From positions 62,001 through 126,000 of the forward strand of contig NZ_JAAALO010000008.1 in NCBI RefSeq assembly GCF_009908295.1: 64,000 nucleotides of DNA, written 5' to 3'. The stretch comes from Micromonospora rubida (GTDB lineage Bacteria; Actinomycetota; Actinomycetes; Mycobacteriales; Micromonosporaceae). The position numbers and the translations under genes are program-made. Positions 11,134 to 19,402 of the stretch are shown here, in pieces (positions within the stretch are counted from its first letter, which is position 1; every line of letters begins with the position of its first letter). Below the pieces are notes generated by a model. The model had not been told where the DNA came from. It made no database searches and was given only the letters and a program-made list of their open reading frames with translations.

Positions 11134-13194
11134 ATGGTCTCCAGGAGAGGTCTGCTCATCGCGGGGGCGGCGGGCGGCGCGGCCGCGCTGGCGCCGGCCG
11201 GATGGGCCGTCGCCGGGTCGCGTCCGGCCCCGCCGCTGGACCCGCGTGGCATCCCGAAGTACGTCACCCCGCTCCCCGTCCCCAGGACCATGCCCCGGGA
11301 CCTCGGGGGCCCCGACGCCGACGAGTACGCGGTCGCGGTGCGGCAGTTCCGCCAGCAGGTCCTGCCCCGGTCGCTGCCGCCCACCACCGTCTGGGGCTTC
11401 GGCTCGGCGGCCCACCCCGGCAGCTTCCGGTACCCGGGCCCCACCATCGAGGCCCGGGCCGACCGGCCGGTCCGGGTCACCTGGGTCAACCAGCTCCTCG
11501 ACCGGCGCGGCCGGTACCTGCCGCACCTGCTCCCGGTGGACCCGACCCTGCACTGGGCCAACCCGGCCGGCGGCGACGAGGGGCGGGACCACGCCGGCCA
11601 CTTCCGCCGCACGCCGGGCCCCTACCGGGGGCCGGTGCCGCTCGTCGTGCACCTGCACGGCGGGCACAACCGGCAGGAGAGCGACGGCCACCCGGAGGCC
11701 TGGTACCTGCCGAGCTGCCGCGACCTCCCGGCCGGGTACGCGCGGTACGGCAGCTCGTACCGCGAGTTCGGCGACCGGTACGCCGACTACCGCGGGACCC
11801 GGTGGTCGCCCGGCGCGGCGACCGTCGAGTACGCCAACGACCAGCGCGCCACCGCCCTCTGGTACCACGACCACGCCCTTGGCCTGACCCGGTTGACCAT
11901 GTACGCCGGCCCGATCGGCCTGTACCTGCTGCGCGGCGGCGACGCCGACCTGCCGCCCGGGGTGCTCCCCGGCCCGGCGACCGGCCCGGCCGGTGGTTCC
12001 GCCCGCGGCCACCACGAGATCCCGCTGGTGATCCAGGACCGCAGCTTCTTCGCCGACGGCTCGCTGCGCTACCCCGCCAGCCGGGCCGAGTTCGACGGCC
12101 GTCCCGGCCGGTACGCGCCGGAGACGGACGTGCCCCCGATGTGGCACCCGGCCGTCTTCGCCGACACCATCGTGGTCAACGGCCGCACCTGGCCGGTGCT
12201 GGAGGTGGAACGCCGGCGCTACCGGTTCCGCCTGCTCAACGGCTGCAACTCGCGGTTCCTGCTGCTGTCGGTGGCGGCGCACCCCACGGCCCGGCCGGCC
12301 CGGCCGGCGGTGCCGTTCTGGCAGATCGGCAGCGACGGCGGCTTCCTGCCGGCGCCGGTGCGACTGGGCAAGCTGCCGCTGGGCGGCGGCTCCCGGGTCG
12401 ACGCGCTGGTCGACTTCTCCGACGTGCCGGCGGGGACCGAGCTGTACCTGGTCAACGAGGGCCCGGACGGGCTGGCCGGCCGGCCGGGGGCGGACGTCGA
12501 GCCGGCCGACCCGCACACCACCGGCCAGGTGCTGAAGCTCGTCGTCACCGAGGCGACCGGCCCGGACCGCAGCGTCCCGCCGGACCAGCTCGACCTGCCG
12601 TCGTCGCGACCGCTGGGCCCGGCCGAACGGGTCCGCCGGCTGTCGCTGAACGAGACGATGTCGACGTCGCCCGGCGCCGGCCCGGTGGCCGCCCTGCTGG
12701 GCACCGTCGACCGGGACGGTGGGGCGGTGCCGCTGCGCTGGAACGCGCCGGTCACCGAGACGCCACGGCTGCACGGCACGGAGGTCTGGGAGTTCCACAA
12801 CTTCACCCCGGCCGCCCACCCGATCCACCTGCACCAGGTGCAGTTCGAGCTGGTCGGGCGGGGGCCGACCGGCCAGCAGCCGCCGAGCCCGGCCGAGCGC
12901 GGGTGGCTGGACACGGTGGCCGTGCTCCCCGGGGAGGTGACCCGGATCAAGGCCCGGTTCGACCTGCCGGGCCGGTTCGTGTGGCACTGCCACCTGCTGG
13001 AGCACGAGGACAACGAGATGATGCGGCCGTACGACGTCGTGCCCTCCGGCGGGGCGGCGACCGGCGACGGCGGGCTCCGCGCGGCGGGCTCCTCCGGGCT
13101 CGGCCTGGCCGGCGTGGCGGCCCTCGGGGCCGCCGCCCTGGGCGCGGGAATGCTGCACGGCGCACGCGATCCCGGATCGACATCCGCTGGTTAG
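11134..13194 (+). CDS. Secreted multicopper oxidase (laccase / bilirubin oxidase-like)
   Basis: A 686-residue copper oxidase exported folded through the Tat pathway: MVSRRGLLIAGAAGGAAALA is a twin-arginine signal. All four copper-binding segments are visible: HLHGGH near 173, WYHDHA near 243, HPIHLH near 562, and HCHLLEHEDNEMM near 615, the last supplying the type 1 copper His, Cys, His and an axial Met. Such enzymes oxidise phenols, metals such as Mn, Fe or Cu, or pigments while reducing oxygen to water. A C-terminal glycine/alanine-rich hydrophobic stretch could be a membrane tail. It ends 20 bases before the iron box, so a ferroxidase role is possible but unproven. Confidence 0.92.
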   Translation: MVSRRGLLIAGAAGGAAALAPAGWAVAGSRPAPPLDPRGIPKYVTPLPVPRTMPRDLGGPDADEYAVAVRQFRQQVLPRSLPPTTVWGFGSAAHPGSFRYPGPTIEARADRPVRVTWVNQLLDRRGRYLPHLLPVDPTLHWANPAGGDEGRDHAGHFRRTPGPYRGPVPLVVHLHGGHNRQESDGHPEAWYLPSCRDLPAGYARYGSSYREFGDRYADYRGTRWSPGAATVEYANDQRATALWYHDHALGLTRLTMYAGPIGLYLLRGGDADLPPGVLPGPATGPAGGSARGHHEIPLVIQDRSFFADGSLRYPASRAEFDGRPGRYAPETDVPPMWHPAVFADTIVVNGRTWPVLEVERRRYRFRLLNGCNSRFLLLSVAAHPTARPARPAVPFWQIGSDGGFLPAPVRLGKLPLGGGSRVDALVDFSDVPAGTELYLVNEGPDGLAGRPGADVEPADPHTTGQVLKLVVTEATGPDRSVPPDQLDLPSSRPLGPAERVRRLSLNETMSTSPGAGPVAALLGTVDRDGGAVPLRWNAPVTETPRLHGTEVWEFHNFTPAAHPIHLHQVQFELVGRGPTGQQPPSPAERGWLDTVAVLPGEVTRIKARFDLPGRFVWHCHLLEHEDNEMMRPYDVVPSGGAATGDGGLRAAGSSGLGLAGVAALGAAALGAGMLHGARDPGSTSAG

Positions 13195-13214
13195 GCGAGT
13201 CCGAGCAGCTCAGC

Positions 13215-13233
13215 TAAGGTAAGGCGAGCCTAA
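13215..13233. promoter_or_regulatory. Iron box (IdeR/DmdR-type operator)
   Basis: TAAGGTAAGGCGAGCCTAA matches the known actinobacterial IdeR/DmdR consensus TWAGGTWAGSCTWACCTWA at 17 of 19 positions. It lies within a larger imperfect palindrome whose outer arms are CTCAGCT and AGCTGAG (about 13209-13239). It lies 14 bases before the GTG of the first importer gene and just ahead of its GAGGGAG ribosome site. Iron-loaded repressor bound here would shut off the ferric-siderophore importer. Confidence 0.85.
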
Positions 13234-13247
13234 GCTGAGGGAGTTTC

Positions 13248-14294
13248 GTGACCACCGTCGCCGCGCGGCCGATCCGGGCCGCCAACCGGCCCGCCCGCGG
13301 GTCGGGCCGACGGGTGGCCGTCACCGTGGGGGCGGCGGCGGTGCTGGCGCTCGCCGTGCTCGCCAGCTTCGCCCTCGGCAGCCGGCCGCTCGCGCCCGAC
13401 GACGTGTGGCACGCGCTGGTCGCCCCCGACGGCGGGGACGCCACCACCATCGTCCGCGAGCTGCGGATGCCGCGCACCACCCTGGGCATCGTCGTCGGTC
13501 TCGCCCTCGCCGTCGCCGGGGTGCTGTTCCAGGCCCTGACCCGCAACCCGCTGGCCGAGCCGCGCATCCTCGGCATCAGCGCCGGCGCGTCGTGCGGCGT
13601 GGTGCTGGCCATCGCCGTCTTCGGCGTCGGCAGCCTCGCCGGGTACGTCTGGTTCGGCGTCGCCGGGGCGCTCCTGGCCGGCCTGGCCGTGTTCGCCGTC
13701 GCCAACCGGACCCGCGAGGGCGCCTCGCCGGTCACCCTCGCGCTGACCGGCGCCGCGCTCGACGCCAGTCTCGGCGCCGTCGTGTACGCGCTGCTCAGCA
13801 TCGACGCCCGCACCTTCGAGGAGTACCGGTTCTGGGTGGTCGGCGGGCTGACCGGCCGGGACGTCGGCGTGACCGGTCAGGTGCTGCCGCTCGTCCTCGC
13901 CGGGCTCGTACTGGCCGCCCTCGTCGCCCGGGGCCTGGACGCACTCGCCCTCGGCGACGACGTGGCCCGAGGGCTGGGCCACCGCATCGGCCTGGTCCGC
14001 CTCGGCGGCGGCGCGGCCGGGGTACTGCTCACCGGGGCGGCCGTGGCGGCGGCCGGGCCGATCGCGTTCGTCGGGCTCGCCGTGCCGCACCTGGCCCGCG
14101 CCCTGGTCGGCGCGGACCACCGGTGGACCCTCGCCGTCGCCGCCCTGCTCGGACCCGCCCTGCTGCTCGGCGCCGACGTCGTCGGCCGGCTCGTCGCCCC
14201 GCCCGGCGAGGTGCCCGCCGGGGTGGTCACCGCGCTGATCGGCGCCCCGCTGCTGGCCTTCCTCGTCCGCCGAGCCCGGGTGGTGACCGCGTGA
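13248..14294 (+). CDS. Ferric-siderophore ABC transporter permease (FecCD family), first
   Basis: Membrane permease of 348 residues with roughly nine or ten hydrophobic helices. FecCD hallmarks are present: LRMPRTTLGIVVGLALAVAG, then QALTRNPLAEPRILGISAGA, and near the C-terminus GPIAFVGLAVPHLARALVG, the loop that contacts the ATPase. It starts at a GTG at 13248 behind GAGGGAG and directly downstream of the iron box. It ends in a GTGA overlap with the second permease, so the two half-channels are made together and probably form a heterodimer. Confidence 0.94.
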   Translation: MTTVAARPIRAANRPARGSGRRVAVTVGAAAVLALAVLASFALGSRPLAPDDVWHALVAPDGGDATTIVRELRMPRTTLGIVVGLALAVAGVLFQALTRNPLAEPRILGISAGASCGVVLAIAVFGVGSLAGYVWFGVAGALLAGLAVFAVANRTREGASPVTLALTGAALDASLGAVVYALLSIDARTFEEYRFWVVGGLTGRDVGVTGQVLPLVLAGLVLAALVARGLDALALGDDVARGLGHRIGLVRLGGGAAGVLLTGAAVAAAGPIAFVGLAVPHLARALVGADHRWTLAVAALLGPALLLGADVVGRLVAPPGEVPAGVVTALIGAPLLAFLVRRARVVTA

Positions 14295-15355
14295 GCGCCC
14301 TCGCCACCGGGACCCGCGCCCGGTCCGCCCCGCCCGGCCGGACCCTGCTGCGCCTCGGCCCACTGCGGGTGCCGGTACGCCGCCGGCCGGTGCTGGTCGC
14401 CGCCGCGCTGACCGGGCTGCTCGTCGCCGCCGGGGTGCTCAGCCTCTCCCTCGGCACCCCGTACGTCGCCCCGACCGACGTGCTGCGCGCCCTCTCCGGC
14501 GCCGGCACCCCGTACGACCTGGTGGTGCTCGACCTGCGGCTGCCCCGACTCGTGCTCGCGGCCGTGGCCGGCGCGGCGTTCGGCATCGCCGGCACGCTGA
14601 TCCAGAGCGTGGCCCGCAACCCGCTGGCCAGCCCGGACGTCATCGGCATCACCCAGGGCGCCGGGCTGGCCGCCACCATCGCCCTGACCGGCGGAGCCGC
14701 CGCCGTCCTGGTCGCACCGGCGGCGCTGCTCGGCGGGCTGGCCGCGGCGGCACTGGTGCTCGCCCTCGGCGCCCGGCACGGGCTGGCCGCCCAGCGGTTC
14801 GTCCTCGCCGGGGTCGCGGTGGCCTTCGCGCTGCGGGCGCTGATCGAGGTGGTCCTGATGACCGCCGACCCGATCGACGGGATGCGCGCCCAGATCTGGC
14901 TGGTCGGCACCCTCGCCGGAAAGGGCTGGACCGAGGCGGCGTGGATCGCGGTCACCCTGCTGGCGCTGCTGCCCGTGCTGCTCTGGGCCGGCTGGGCACT
15001 GAACAGCACCGCCCTGGACGACGACACCGCCCGCGGGATCGGCGTCCGCCCGGTCGCCCGCCGGATCGGCCTGGCCGGCACCGGGGTCCTCGCCGCCGCG
15101 ATGGTCACCGCGCAGGTCGGCGCCGTCGACTTCGTCTCCCTGGTCGCGCCCCAGCTCGCCCGCCGGCTGGTCCGGGCCGAGCGCCCCCCGCTGCTCTGCT
15201 CCGCCCTGCTCGGCGCGCTGCTGCTGGTCCTCGCCGACCTCGCCGGCCGCCGGCTGCTCGCCCCCACCCAGCTCCCGGCGGGCGTGTTGACCGCCGCGAT
15301 CGGCGGGCCGTACCTGATCTTCCTGCTGCTGCGCGGACGCCGGAGGCCGTCCTGA
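14291..15355 (+). CDS. Ferric-siderophore ABC transporter permease (FecCD family), second
   Basis: Second half of the iron-siderophore channel, 354 residues, starting at the GTG at 14291 that overlaps the preceding stop. Typical motifs are DLRLPRLVLAAVAGAAFGIA, QSVARNPLASPDVIGITQGA and VDFVSLVAPQLARRLVRAE, with alternating hydrophobic helices between. Paired FecCD genes followed by an ATPase and a binding lipoprotein are the standard arrangement for hydroxamate or catecholate siderophore importers. No siderophore synthesis gene lies in the window, so the ligand is unknown. Confidence 0.94.
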   Translation: MSALATGTRARSAPPGRTLLRLGPLRVPVRRRPVLVAAALTGLLVAAGVLSLSLGTPYVAPTDVLRALSGAGTPYDLVVLDLRLPRLVLAAVAGAAFGIAGTLIQSVARNPLASPDVIGITQGAGLAATIALTGGAAAVLVAPAALLGGLAAAALVLALGARHGLAAQRFVLAGVAVAFALRALIEVVLMTADPIDGMRAQIWLVGTLAGKGWTEAAWIAVTLLALLPVLLWAGWALNSTALDDDTARGIGVRPVARRIGLAGTGVLAAAMVTAQVGAVDFVSLVAPQLARRLVRAERPPLLCSALLGALLLVLADLAGRRLLAPTQLPAGVLTAAIGGPYLIFLLLRGRRRPS

Positions 15356-15441
15356 TGCCCCCGCCCGCCCCCGCCTCCCCGCCGGTCGGGTCTGGCGATG
15401 TCCCCGTGTCCCCTTCCGTCGTCCCCTCCCGAGGAGCCGTG

Positions 15442-16320
15442 ATGCTCTCCACCCGCGACCTGGTCGTCGGCTACGACGAGCGGACCGTCCTGGACGGCCT
15501 CGACCTCGAGCTGCCCGCCGACGCCTTCACGGTCGTCGTCGGCCCGAACGCCTGCGGCAAGTCGACGCTGCTGCGCACCATGGCCCGGCTGCTCACCCCC
15601 AGCCGGGGCGCGGTGCTGCTCGACGGCACCGCGATCCGGGACCTGCCGACCCGGGAGGTCGCCCAACGTCTCGGCGTGCTGCCGCAGAGCCCGCTGGTGC
15701 CCGAGGGGGTAACGGTCGCCGACCTGGTCGGCCGGGGCCGGCAGCCGTACCAGCGGTGGTGGCGGCAGTGGTCGGAGCGGGACAGCGCAGCCGTCGACGA
15801 GGCGATGGAGCTCGCCGACGTGGCCGGCCTCGCCGACCGGCCGGTGGACACCCTCTCCGGCGGGCAGCGGCAGCGGGTCTGGATCGCGATGACCCTGGCC
15901 CAGGACACCGAGGCGCTGCTGCTGGACGAGCCGACCACCTTCCTCGACCTGGCCCACCAGGTGGAGGTGCTGGACCTGCTGCACCGGCTGCGCGCCGAGC
16001 GGGGCCGGACCGTGGTCGCCGTGCTGCACGACCTCAACCAGGCCGCCCGGTACGCCGACCACCTGATCGCCATGCGCTCCGGCCGGGTGGTGGCCGCCGG
16101 CCCGCCCCGGGAGATCCTCACCGTGGAGCTGGTCCGCGACGTCTTCGGGCTCGACTGCGTCGTCGTGCCCTGCCCGGTGACCGGCGCGCCCCTGGTCGTA
16201 CCGGCCCTCACCAGCCCCTCCCTGGCCGCCTCCTCCGTCACCTCCTCCCTGGCCGCCCCCGCGCGGGCCGCCTCCTCCATCACCTCCTCCGCAGGCCCAC
16301 CGGCCAACGGAACCCTCTGA
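15442..16320 (+). CDS. Ferric-siderophore ABC transporter ATP-binding protein (FecE/FhuC type)
   Basis: Cytoplasmic ATPase powering the FecCD channel. Walker A GPNACGKST at about 34-42, signature LSGGQRQR at about 138-145, Walker B LLLDEP at 159-164, and a switch His in VLHDLNQ near 196. I chose the ATG at 15442, which has GAGGAG seven bases upstream. An ATG at 15355 overlaps the permease stop but would add 29 low-complexity proline-rich residues. The last 40 residues are a Ser/Ala-rich tail with a repeated pattern (SSVTSSLAAP, SSITSSAGPP), not part of the usual domain. Confidence 0.93.
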   Translation: MLSTRDLVVGYDERTVLDGLDLELPADAFTVVVGPNACGKSTLLRTMARLLTPSRGAVLLDGTAIRDLPTREVAQRLGVLPQSPLVPEGVTVADLVGRGRQPYQRWWRQWSERDSAAVDEAMELADVAGLADRPVDTLSGGQRQRVWIAMTLAQDTEALLLDEPTTFLDLAHQVEVLDLLHRLRAERGRTVVAVLHDLNQAARYADHLIAMRSGRVVAAGPPREILTVELVRDVFGLDCVVVPCPVTGAPLVVPALTSPSLAASSVTSSLAAPARAASSITSSAGPPANGTL

Positions 16321-16331
16321 AAGGAACATCG

Positions 16332-17273
16332 ATGCGTCGTCTCGCCGCCGTGCTCACCGCGGCCGTCGCCCTCAGCGTCGGACTCACCGCCTGCGGAGAG
16401 AGCGACCCCGTCGCCGACACCGCCGCCGGGGACACCCGGGAGATCACCCACGCCATGGGCACCACCAAGGTCCCGGCCGACCCCAAGCGGGTCGTGGTCC
16501 TCGACACAGACAAGATCGACACAACGCTCTCGCTGGGCATCACACCGGTCGGTGCGGCCACCGCGGGCGAGGCGAAGGGCTGGCCGACCTACTTCGGCGA
16601 GGAGAAGCTGGCCGGGATCAAGTCGGTCGGGGTGCTCACCGAGCCCGACCTGGAGGCGATCAACGCCCTCAAGCCCGACCTGATCCTGGGCAGCAAGTTC
16701 CGCCAGGAAAAGTTCTACGACGAGCTGGCCGCCATCGCCCCGACGGTGTTCACCGAGCAGGTGGGCATCACCTGGAAGGAGAACCTTCTCCTCGACGGCA
16801 AGGCGCTCGGCAAGGAGGCGCAGGCCCGTGAGCTGCTCACCACGTACGAGAAGCGGGCCGCGGACTTCGGCGCGAAGCTCGGCGACGCCGCCCAGCGGAA
16901 GATCTCCATCGTGCGCTTCATGCCCGGCGCGATCCGGGTCTACGGCCCGGCCTCCTTCTCCGGCATCGTGATCGGTGACACCGGGCTGGGCCGCCCCGAG
17001 CGGCAGCAGCTCGCCAACAAGGAGGACAAGCGCTTCGACGCGGTCAGCCCCGAGCGGGTCAACGAGGTCGACGCCGACGTCATCTTCGTGACCGCGTACG
17101 GCGAGAAGGCGACCGCCGAGCAGGCCACAGTCTCCGGCGGCACGCTGTGGAAGGGCCTGTCCGCGGTCAAGGCCGGCAAGGCGTACCCGGTCTCCGACGA
17201 GGTCTGGATGACCGGCATCGGCGTCGGCGCCGCCAACAAGATCATCGACGACCTCGAAAAGCACCTCTCCTAA
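16332..17273 (+). CDS. Iron-siderophore binding lipoprotein (FecB/FepB family)
   Basis: Substrate-binding protein of 313 residues anchored to the outer face of the membrane. The N-terminus MRRLAAVLTAAVALSVGLTAC is a lipoprotein signal with lipobox LTAC ending at Cys21. The body has the two-lobed helical-backbone fold of iron carriers (PKRVVVLDTDKIDTTLSLG; LEAINALKPDLILGSKF; ADVIFVTAYG). It starts 11 bases after the ATPase stop behind AAAGGAAC, so it is the last gene of the iron-box operon. Its TAA runs straight into the C17/G22 tract. Confidence 0.94.
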   Translation: MRRLAAVLTAAVALSVGLTACGESDPVADTAAGDTREITHAMGTTKVPADPKRVVVLDTDKIDTTLSLGITPVGAATAGEAKGWPTYFGEEKLAGIKSVGVLTEPDLEAINALKPDLILGSKFRQEKFYDELAAIAPTVFTEQVGITWKENLLLDGKALGKEAQARELLTTYEKRAADFGAKLGDAAQRKISIVRFMPGAIRVYGPASFSGIVIGDTGLGRPERQQLANKEDKRFDAVSPERVNEVDADVIFVTAYGEKATAEQATVSGGTLWKGLSAVKAGKAYPVSDEVWMTGIGVGAANKIIDDLEKHLS

Positions 17274-17312
17274 CCCCCCCCCCCCCCCCCGGGGGGGGGG
17301 GGGGGGGGGGGG
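17274..17312. repeat. C17-G22 homopolymer tract
   Basis: Immediately after the TAA of the binding-protein gene come 17 consecutive C (17274-17290) and then 22 consecutive G (17291-17312). The tract is self-complementary and would form a 17-pair hairpin. Such runs are prone to slippage in the cell and also to sequencing or assembly error, so the length shown may not be real. It directly abuts palindromic repeat copy B. Confidence 0.9.
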
Positions 17313-17313
17313 A

Positions 17314-17363
17314 GCGCAAATTCCCGGAAAGAGTGGCTGTTCCGCCGGGAACAGCCACTCTTT
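17314..17363. repeat. Palindromic intergenic repeat, copy B; likely bidirectional terminator
   Basis: Bases 17328-17343 and 17348-17363 are perfect 16-base inverted repeats around a GCCG loop, with GAGTGGCTGTTCC in the stem. The preceding GCGCAAATTCCCGG (17314-17327) matches the outer arm of the other copies. It lies between two converging genes, the iron-binding lipoprotein and the DUF559 gene, and would form a stable hairpin in either transcript. There is no long T-run after it. Confidence 0.8.
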
Positions 17364-17381
17364 CTCTGTAAGAGCAGGGGG

Positions 17382-18281
17382 TCAATGGGAGGAGCGGCGG
17401 GAGTGGAGGGCGGAACGGATTTCCGTCAGCACGCCGTCGAAGTCTTCCTTCATTCGTTTGCTCGTCACGTGCAGGACTATCCAGCCGTCGCCGAGCAGGT
17501 GGTTCAGACGTTGCCGGTCGCGGTGGAACTGCTCAGGGTCGTGGTGCCAGAGGCCGTCGTACTCGACGGCCACCTTGAGGTCCGGCCAGGCGAGGTCGAC
17601 CCGCGCCACGAATCGGCCGTTCCGGGTGACCACGTGTTGGGTCACGGGACGGGGCAGCCCGGCGCGGACGAGTCGCACTCGCAGCCGCGACTCGGGCAGG
17701 GACTCCGCGCCCGCGTCGACCAGGCTCAGTGTCTCGGTGAACCTCCGGGCACCCCGCTGGCCCCGCCGCCGGGCCAGGTACGCCGTGAGGTCGGCGGAGT
17801 GGACGACTCGGTTGTGCAGCAGAGTGTCGATCAACGCCACTGCTTCGACGGTGTCCAGCCAGCAGGCGAGGTCCCAGCAGGTGCGGACGCCCGTGGTGAC
17901 AGGCATGCCATCGATCCGTTGCACCTCGCCCTCGCGCCAACAGGCAACGTGGATGAGCAGGCCGGCCAGGGGGCCGAAGCGGGAGGTCGGGTGGACGAGC
18001 ACCTCGACCGGCTCGTGTGGCCCCGGTGTCGGCCCGCCGAGCAGGGCGACGGCCGATCTGCCCGCGACGGCGCATCCGGGTGGGAAGAGCCACGACGCCG
18101 CGGCCCGGCACCGGGTCAGGTGCGTTATCTCGACACGGGCGTCGGCATAGACATTGTGGAGAACCTGTTGCCATGCGCTGCTGCGTAGGTCGTTTTTGTT
18201 GAGCAGGCCGCGGCGAACCGCGTCCCGCGCGAAGAACACCTGTCCGACCAGCTCGGCCGGCCGACGAGGAATGCGAGCCAC
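17382..18281 (-). CDS. DUF559-type endonuclease-like protein with AbiEi-like N-terminus
   Basis: A 299-residue protein of a kind that is abundant in actinobacteria. The N-terminal part (ELVGQVFFARDAVRRGLLN, then AVAGRSAVALLGG) resembles the winged-helix half of AbiEi-like antitoxins. The C-terminal part (ARVDLAWPDLKVAVEYDG, WHHDPEQFHRDRQRLNHLL, WIVLHVTSKRM) is the DUF559 fold related to Vsr-type nucleases, with acidic residues in DLAW and EYDG that could bind metal. I chose the GTG at 18281 (VARIPRRPAELVG); 21 upstream residues are low complexity. No partner toxin gene is adjacent. Its function is unknown. Confidence 0.7.
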   Translation of the reverse strand: MARIPRRPAELVGQVFFARDAVRRGLLNKNDLRSSAWQQVLHNVYADARVEITHLTRCRAAASWLFPPGCAVAGRSAVALLGGPTPGPHEPVEVLVHPTSRFGPLAGLLIHVACWREGEVQRIDGMPVTTGVRTCWDLACWLDTVEAVALIDTLLHNRVVHSADLTAYLARRRGQRGARRFTETLSLVDAGAESLPESRLRVRLVRAGLPRPVTQHVVTRNGRFVARVDLAWPDLKVAVEYDGLWHHDPEQFHRDRQRLNHLLGDGWIVLHVTSKRMKEDFDGVLTEIRSALHSRRSSH

Positions 18282-18367
18282 CCCCCAACCCTGACGTACC
18301 CGCCCCCTCCCCGAAACCCCCTGTGGATAACCCGCCCCTCCCACGCCCTCCCACGCCCTCCCACGCC

Positions 18368-18430
18368 TGCACTTACACGGAATGAGTGGCTATTCGACGG
18401 GGAATAGCCACTCATTCCGTGACTTTGCGC
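18368..18430. repeat. Palindromic intergenic repeat, copy C
   Basis: Bases 18376-18395 and 18402-18421 are perfect 20-base inverted repeats with a six-base loop; the stem reads CACGGAATGAGTGGCTATTC. Outer arms TGCACTTA and GACTTTGCGC are imperfect partners. On its left are three copies of the 10-base unit CCCTCCCACG (18336-18365); on its right is the G-rich tract that starts at 18456. It lies between the start of the DUF559 gene and the end of the next leftward gene. Confidence 0.85.
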
Positions 18431-18455
18431 CACGGTCGCGCCGCGGAGCGGCGAG

Positions 18456-18558
<103 letters not shown>

Positions 18559-19206
18559 TTAGGCGGCGGTGGACCAGATGGCGCGGAAGGCGGCGGCCTC
18601 GCCGGCCAGCCATTGTTCGACCTGTTGGGGCTTGACGGTGTTCGGCATTCGGTATGCCTCGCCTCGGCGGACGTCTACCAGGACCGGGGTGGCGTGGGGG
18701 AGGACGGCGTCCATGTGCCGGGCCATCAGGTGCAGGGTGGCCAGGGCCGCCTCCTCGCTGGGCGGGGCCTCGTCGAAGTGCAGGCGGACGGCCTCGGCGC
18801 GGCCGTCGTCGGCGTACCGGATGCCGAAGTGGGGGTTGATCTTGACGGGGAGGTCGCCGAGCATGGCCAGGGCGTCGCGGGTCTGGGCCAGGTCCACGGC
18901 GGTCGGCTCGCCGAGGGAACGCAGCCAGGCCGTCGCGCCCGGCACGAGCGCCTGGTAGAGCGGGCGCCAGCGCGGCTTGACCACGTCGGCGACCTGCGCC
19001 AGGTGGGTGCCGCCGGTGTGGAAGGCGACGTCGGCCTTGAGTGCCTTGACGAACTGGCCGTGCGGGTTGAAGCCGTGCCGGCTCGCCCGCTGCTTGCGCA
19101 GGCCCCCGACGAAGGTTGCCTTGGTGGGCCCGGTGCGGTCGACGTACCGGGTGAAGCCGAGGAGGGTGGCGTAGGGCGGGAGGGTGCTGGAGGTGGGCGC
19201 GGTCAC
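18559..19206 (-). CDS. Conserved hypothetical protein
   Basis: A 215-residue protein I do not recognise as a named family. It begins at a GTG at 19206 with GGGAGGA upstream and has no signal peptide or membrane helix. It is rich in Ala and Leu, with segments such as RASRHGFNPHGQFVKALKAD, LPVKINPHFGIRYADD and LVDVRRGEAYRMPNTVKPQQ. The absence of repeats and the good ribosome site argue for a real gene. Its stop runs into the poly-G tract. The neighbours give no functional hint. Confidence 0.65.
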   Translation of the reverse strand: MTAPTSSTLPPYATLLGFTRYVDRTGPTKATFVGGLRKQRASRHGFNPHGQFVKALKADVAFHTGGTHLAQVADVVKPRWRPLYQALVPGATAWLRSLGEPTAVDLAQTRDALAMLGDLPVKINPHFGIRYADDGRAEAVRLHFDEAPPSEEAALATLHLMARHMDAVLPHATPVLVDVRRGEAYRMPNTVKPQQVEQWLAGEAAAFRAIWSTAA

Positions 19207-19338
19207 GGAAGTCCTCCCAGGTCAGGACTTGGTTTAGTACACACATTCTAATCGACGGGTCTGACATTGCCCAGCGAAAACGAGGGGTCGTGCGGGCCCT
19301 CGACGGCCCGTCCCGGCGGCCGGGTGGCGACCTGGGAC

Positions 19339-19388
19339 TTGACGCGCTCGGCTAATCCGACTAGCTTTTAGCTAACGACATTAGCTGA
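19339..19388 (+). promoter_or_regulatory. Promoter and TetR-type operator for the hydrolase/TetR operon
   Basis: A -35-like TTGACG (19339-19344) is followed after 17 bases by a weak -10 TAGCTT (19362-19367). Immediately downstream are TTAGCTAA (19368-19375) and TTAGCTGA (19381-19388), two near-identical palindromic half-sites with centres 13 bases apart, and another GCTAATCCGACTAGC lies just upstream. A repressor bound here would block the promoter. The TetR regulator encoded second in the operon is the natural candidate. Inferred from pattern and position. Confidence 0.6.
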
Positions 19389-19402
19389 ACCTGGAGGCAG
19401 TC

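Noticed and set aside
13248..17273. Siderophore biosynthesis locus
   Set aside because: Only uptake genes are present; no NRPS, IucA/IucC-type synthetase or tailoring gene lies within the window.
17382..18281. Toxin-antitoxin or restriction system around the AbiEi/DUF559-like gene
   Set aside because: No AbiEii-type nucleotidyltransferase, methylase or other partner is adjacent; the neighbour at 18559 has no toxin motif I can recognise.
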